Below are positions 14,764 to 17,997 of a stretch of DNA of 17,997 nt, one piece after another. The notes below the pieces were generated by a model. That model worked only from the letters and a program-made list of their open reading frames with translations. It ran no database searches and was not told where the DNA came from. The stretch is taken from the NCBI GenBank assembly GCA_003551945.1, contig PUNZ01000228.1:1-17997 (forward strand), read 5' to 3'. The first letter of the stretch is position 1. Every line of letters starts with the position of its first letter. The position numbers were made by a program, and so were the translations under genes. The DNA is from Halovenus sp. GTDB taxonomy: Archaea; Halobacteriota; Halobacteria; Halobacteriales; Haloarculaceae.

Positions 14764-16513
14764 CCAGACCACCCCGTATTCGCTTGTAGGTGTCTGGGAA
14801 TACCTCCTCGCCTTTGAGGAGGTCTTTCCCTGACTCGATTGCCTCCGTGAACTCTTCTTTGTCGCTGAGGTAGCCTTCGAGATAATCCACGAGGCGGTCT
14901 CCAGCTAACTGGGTGCTCATGATAACACAGTGTGCACCGTGTTCGTACAGTTCCCTGGCGTCTGCCTTGTTTTTAGCCTCAACGAAGACGGTCGCATCGT
15001 CTTTGGCCTGTTTGAGCAACGCCTTGTTTATTGCTGGCTCGACCGAGGACGATAGCACCAGGTCAGCACGCTTGAGGCCGGCATCCTTCCTGATTGTCTC
15101 GCTGCGGAAATCGCCATAGACTGCATTGTAACCGTTCTCTTCGAGCGTGGTGATGTGGTCCACTTGCCTGTCGACGACAACGACATCCTCGTATTCTTCA
15201 TTGAGCAACGAGATGGCCTGTCGTGTCACTTCGTCATAGCCAATCACGACTGCGTGGTTGTTGTATTCCCGCTTTCCACCCTCGAATTCGGCGTCGGTAT
15301 CCCAACGAGAGAGATACGGCCGCGTACGCTCGAAGAGCCAGTGGTTGTACTCGATGAAATAGACCGAGAGGCTCATCGTAATCAGCGCCACGAGCGTCAG
15401 GAACCCAAGCACTTCCACCTCGATGAAATCACCCTGGAACGCGGCGACACCGACGATGATACCGAACTCGCTGATTTGCATCATGTTGATGCTCCCGAGG
15501 AATGTCGTCTCCAGGCTAAACCCTTGCCAGTCGATAAGTAGGAAAAAGATGGCGAGTTTAATCGGCATCAGGGCCAGCGCAACGACGATAGCCTCCTGCC
15601 AGTAATACAGCAGCTCTTCGGCCTGCAGTTCCAGCGCGACGGAGACGAAAAATATCATGACGAACAGGTCCGTCAGCGGGTTCACCCGGTCCTGTAGCTC
15701 TTTACTGTACGGCAGTTGTGCAATTGACAGTCCAGCGAGGAACGCCCCCATCTCGATAGAGAGGTAGGCATCTTCGAACCCGAGCGGGGCCAGAAAGAGG
15801 TTGATTTCGTCGGAAACGAACACGAACAGGAACGCCCAGGAGAGTGCAACAAGGAAAAAGACCTCCTTGTTGTCGGCAATTCGCCGGAAAATCGGGGGAA
15901 GTATGGACTGTGATGCACCGATTGCCGCGGCAGTGATGATTGCGACGAGTACCAACACGACGGCCAGGGTTGTCGCCACCTGCGTAATGTCATCGGGACG
16001 TCCCGCAGCCAGCACAGCGAGGATAATGACGACGACGATATCTTGCACCAGCAACACACCGACATCGATTTTTCCGTGGAGGGAGGTTGCTTCGTCCTTG
16101 TCGTTGAGCATTTTGATGACGACGGCTGTCGAGCTATACATCACCGCAAGGCCGATGAGAAACGCCTCAAGCAATGTGAACCCGACTGCAAGAGAGAGTC
16201 CCATCCCCGCCAGTGCGACAAGTATCATCTGTGGGATTGATATTTTCGCAACCGGCAGGAGGATATGGCGGACCTCATCGAGGCGCATCTTAATACCGAG
16301 TAAAAAGAGCAAAAACGCCAGTCCGAGTTCGGACATCGTCTCAGTCAACTCGCTGACTTCGACGATACCCAGCACAACCGGGCCGATGATGACGCCCGTG
16401 ATAATGTAGGCAATTATTGTTGGTTGCCCGGTTTGCTTGGCGAGAAAGCCGACGACTGTGGCACTCAGAAGAATGATTGCTAGGTCGACCGTGAGTGCAG
16501 AGTCAATTGGCAT
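14756..16513 (-). CDS. Kef-type (CPA2) cation:proton antiporter with TrkA_N-like domain
   Basis: The 585-aa product has about 12 helices (residues 8-390) with the CPA2 Gln-Asp pair VLLVQDIVV (Q157-D158) and EFGIIVGVA near the end of the transport domain. A TrkA_N-like domain follows (about 419-535). Its glycine loop is degenerate (GYDEVT instead of GxGxxG), although the following acidic strand (VVVVDRQ) and NAVYGD are kept. It may therefore bind nucleotide poorly, unlike its partner encoded downstream. First gene of a two-gene minus-strand operon; TATA-like palindrome about 32 nt upstream of the ATG. K+ efflux or pH/Na+ homeostasis are both possible. Confidence 0.9.
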   Translation of the reverse strand: MPIDSALTVDLAIILLSATVVGFLAKQTGQPTIIAYIITGVIIGPVVLGIVEVSELTETMSELGLAFLLFLLGIKMRLDEVRHILLPVAKISIPQMILVALAGMGLSLAVGFTLLEAFLIGLAVMYSSTAVVIKMLNDKDEATSLHGKIDVGVLLVQDIVVVIILAVLAAGRPDDITQVATTLAVVLVLVAIITAAAIGASQSILPPIFRRIADNKEVFFLVALSWAFLFVFVSDEINLFLAPLGFEDAYLSIEMGAFLAGLSIAQLPYSKELQDRVNPLTDLFVMIFFVSVALELQAEELLYYWQEAIVVALALMPIKLAIFFLLIDWQGFSLETTFLGSINMMQISEFGIIVGVAAFQGDFIEVEVLGFLTLVALITMSLSVYFIEYNHWLFERTRPYLSRWDTDAEFEGGKREYNNHAVVIGYDEVTRQAISLLNEEYEDVVVVDRQVDHITTLEENGYNAVYGDFRSETIRKDAGLKRADLVLSSSVEPAINKALLKQAKDDATVFVEAKNKADARELYEHGAHCVIMSTQLAGDRLVDYLEGYLSDKEEFTEAIESGKDLLKGEEVFPDTYKRIRGGLDD

Positions 16514-16540
16514 TCGATTCTATCAGGTGTACTTTTGCTC

Positions 16541-16550
16541 GTTAATTAAC
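16541..16550. promoter_or_regulatory. Palindromic TATA region between divergent genes
   Basis: GTTAATTAAC is a perfect 10-bp palindrome centred about 32 nt upstream of the antiporter ATG (16513) and about 88 nt upstream of the plus-strand gene's ATG (16633). Being symmetric, it could serve as a TATA element in either direction. Confidence 0.4.
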
Positions 16551-16632
16551 AGTGTCGAAGAGTTCTCTCCAGTGTGGGTGGCTAATACCTCAATCAGAAC
16601 GCTCTTTCGCCTCCATCGCCAAGGGCCTGCTA

Positions 16633-17193
16633 ATGCGGATAGAACTACGATTTTGTAAACACTGCTTCGAGGGCGAACACGAAAACGCCCACAAGACGGC
16701 GGTCACGCGGGACCTGGTGGCCTGTGCCCGGACAGTCAAACAGTACAAGGACGTTATCGACCTGGATGATGTTCATCTTCGGAGTATCCGAGAGGATGAA
16801 GAGGATGATGGCAGACCGGCCGCAATTCCAGCGGTTGCCGCAACGATTCAGAACGAACAGGTTACCGTCTCCGATACGCAACTGGTTACGATGGGTGAAA
16901 ACGGCTACATGCTGGTCTACCCAAACCCTGCTGATGCGCTAAAAGTCCTTGCCGGAAACGTCGACGAAATTAGCAAAGTCGCGGGCGAGGATATTGTCCC
17001 CGAACTCTCGCCGGAAAGCGCCGAAATTCTGGCTGATAAAAGCGCTGGTGAGAACGATGAGTATCCAACCCCTGACGCCGGTGAGGGGGCACCGGACCCT
17101 GACGAGATGCCGGACACTGCCCCGGACAAGATGGGAGCCAGCGGACCACTTCCCGACGCAGTCTCGGATATCGTCGATGACAAATACAAATGA
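16633..17193 (+). CDS. Unrecognised acidic protein with N-terminal CxxC
   Basis: This 186-aa protein begins MRIELRFCKHCFEGEHENAH. C8, C11, H16/H20 and C31 could form a metal site. A middle region (about 60-130) contains IPAVAATIQNEQVTVSD and MLVYPNPADALKVLAG and looks like a compact folded domain. The last 50-60 residues are a low-complexity tail rich in Pro, Asp and Glu, probably disordered and salt-adapted. No membrane segment or signal peptide. The frame extends to a GTG at 16552, but those 27 codons look unlike the rest, so the ATG at 16633 is preferred; no SD is visible. It converges on the ParA-like gene. I do not recognise the family. Confidence 0.7.
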   Translation: MRIELRFCKHCFEGEHENAHKTAVTRDLVACARTVKQYKDVIDLDDVHLRSIREDEEDDGRPAAIPAVAATIQNEQVTVSDTQLVTMGENGYMLVYPNPADALKVLAGNVDEISKVAGEDIVPELSPESAEILADKSAGENDEYPTPDAGEGAPDPDEMPDTAPDKMGASGPLPDAVSDIVDDKYK

Positions 17194-17218
17194 TTTTCTC
17201 GGCTAGTGCTGCTTTTGC
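17194..17218 (+). terminator. Convergent intergenic gap with T-rich stretches
   Basis: The 25 nt between the converging stops hold TTTT runs after the plus-strand stop and AAAAG in the minus-strand direction. Weak termination signals for either gene are possible, with no hairpin. Confidence 0.3.
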
Positions 17219-17956
17219 TTAGGAAAACACGCCGCTGAGTCGGCCTGATTCCGGAAACTCAAGCTCGAGCGACACATCAAGCAGCGATTCGACTGCGTCA
17301 CAGACTGCTGGTGCGAAGGTATCATCAGGTGGCAACACGGCTGGTGCGTCTCGCGGGCTCCGGCGTTCACTTGTCGGAACGTGAACGTCAGCATCCAGTA
17401 GGTCGGCATCCTCGACAGCGTGATTGGCGATGACGGCATCCGCTGGTCTGCCAATATCTGCGTGTCTCTCTTGTGTCAACGCCAGCGCATCGCCACCGCG
17501 TTCGGTCGGCCGCGTCACAATCGCTGTCTTGTCGGCTGCGTGCAGCGCACTCACGGCGGGATTCGAGCCAACAGGTGGTGTATCCACAATCACGAAGTCG
17601 TGTGACAAAGAAGCAGCAGCGAGTTGCCGCTCGAACCGTTCGGCAGCAACCGCTGTTTTCGCCCGAGATTGGCGTTCAAACGGCCCGTGGGCCGGACAAA
17701 GCGACAGTTGTCCGGGAACGTCAAGCGCTACCTCAGTCAGGACATCCTGCAGCGTTGCCTCCTCGGTCACGAGCGCAGTCATATCCTGCTCGATTGGGCC
17801 GGAAACGTAGGAGGACAACCCCTGTGTGGTAAAGGCTGCATCCATAATGACGACATCGTTCCCTGCGCGAGCGAGCGTTGCACCGAATTCGACCGCCAGT
17901 CGTGTGGTCCCGACACCCCCTGCCGCACCCACGAGCGTGAGAATCCGCGTGGTCAT
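17219..17956 (-). CDS. ParA/MinD-superfamily protein with degraded Walker A
   Basis: This 245-aa protein has the deviant-Walker ATPase layout: ILTLVGAAGGVGTTRLAVE at the N-terminus, VVIMDAAF (switch-like aspartate), and DFVIVDTPPVG (Walker B). The P-loop reads AGGVGTTR where ParA/MinD have KGGVGKTT, so both the signature lysine and the catalytic lysine are missing. ATP hydrolysis in the usual way is unlikely, though the fold seems kept. ParA/MinD proteins position DNA, division or surface structures in the cell; which role applies here is unknown. It is acidic with no membrane segment. The start at 17956 is supported by a TATA element 25 nt upstream. Confidence 0.82.
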   Translation of the reverse strand: MTTRILTLVGAAGGVGTTRLAVEFGATLARAGNDVVIMDAAFTTQGLSSYVSGPIEQDMTALVTEEATLQDVLTEVALDVPGQLSLCPAHGPFERQSRAKTAVAAERFERQLAAASLSHDFVIVDTPPVGSNPAVSALHAADKTAIVTRPTERGGDALALTQERHADIGRPADAVIANHAVEDADLLDADVHVPTSERRSPRDAPAVLPPDDTFAPAVCDAVESLLDVSLELEFPESGRLSGVFS

Positions 17957-17976
17957 ACTCGTGCTGGTGCGTTCCA

Positions 17977-17986
17977 GTATAAAAAG
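17977..17986 (-). promoter_or_regulatory. TATA element of the ParA-like gene
   Basis: The minus strand reads CTTTTTATAC, centred about 25 nt upstream of the ATG at 17956, which is leaderless spacing. Confidence 0.55.
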
Positions 17987-17997
17987 TGACGTGATAT

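Noticed and set aside
15801..16409. Open frame of 202 codons on the plus strand
   Set aside because: It mirrors the other Kef antiporter and has Ser/Thr-rich composition typical of antisense frames in haloarchaeal genes.
16552..16632. GTG-initiated extension of the CxxC protein
   Set aside because: The 27 extra residues have no acidic haloarchaeal character; the ATG at 16633 begins a typical sequence.

Overview
The window comes from a halophilic archaeon (class Halobacteria). The proteins are strongly acidic, archaeal TATA boxes sit about 25-28 nt upstream of start codons (the leaderless layout), one Shine-Dalgarno site matches the archaeal/bacterial 16S tail, and there are small double-CxxC zinc-ribbon proteins and USP/TrkA domain fusions typical of haloarchaea. 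I cannot name a genus. All family calls rest on reading the sequence; no database search was run.

Layout. (1) 1-131, minus: 5' end of aroE. (2) 4301-361, minus: a two-gene operon of an APC permease with two C-terminal USP domains and, overlapping by ATGA, a two-TM channel-like protein with two RCK (TrkA) modules. (3) 4385-4796: a decayed direct copy of the 12.15-12.59 kb segment (RCK_C tail, zinc ribbon, tail of usp). (4) 5841-4828, minus: an Lrp/AsnC regulator fused to a TrkA_C domain, then a zinc-ribbon microprotein. (5) 6229-5933, minus: a small two-TM protein. (6) 6355-9062, plus: usp-trkA-trkH operon, a complete Trk-type K+ uptake system. (7) 9284-12439, plus: a 16-codon cysteine-rich leader ORF, a second APC-USP permease broken by a frameshift near 10063, a 55-aa double-CxxC protein, an orphan TrkA_C domain, and a second zinc ribbon. 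(8) 12911-12471, minus: a stand-alone usp. (9) 16513-13117, minus: two overlapping Kef-type (CPA2) antiporters, each with a TrkA_N domain. (10) 16633-17193, plus: an unrecognised acidic CxxC protein. (11) 17956-17219, minus: a ParA/MinD-like protein with a degraded P-loop. No tRNA, rRNA, CRISPR array or transposase was seen.

How it fits together. From about 0.4 to 16.5 kb, nearly every gene moves monovalent cations or carries a domain known to gate such movement: TrkH/TrkA for uptake, a channel-like RCK protein, two Kef antiporters for efflux/exchange, APC-USP permeases, free USPs, and RCK_C domains attached to a transcription factor or standing alone. RCK_C and USP domains are c-di-AMP receptors in some bacteria (KtrA, BusR, KdpD), and haloarchaea make c-di-AMP. 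A working hypothesis is an ion-homeostasis island in which a shared nucleotide or ion signal controls both transport and transcription. A second theme is turnover: the RCK_C plus zinc-ribbon pair occurs three times (intact with Lrp, truncated without Lrp, and decayed). A third is that several promoters have their TATA element inside or beside a perfect inverted repeat.
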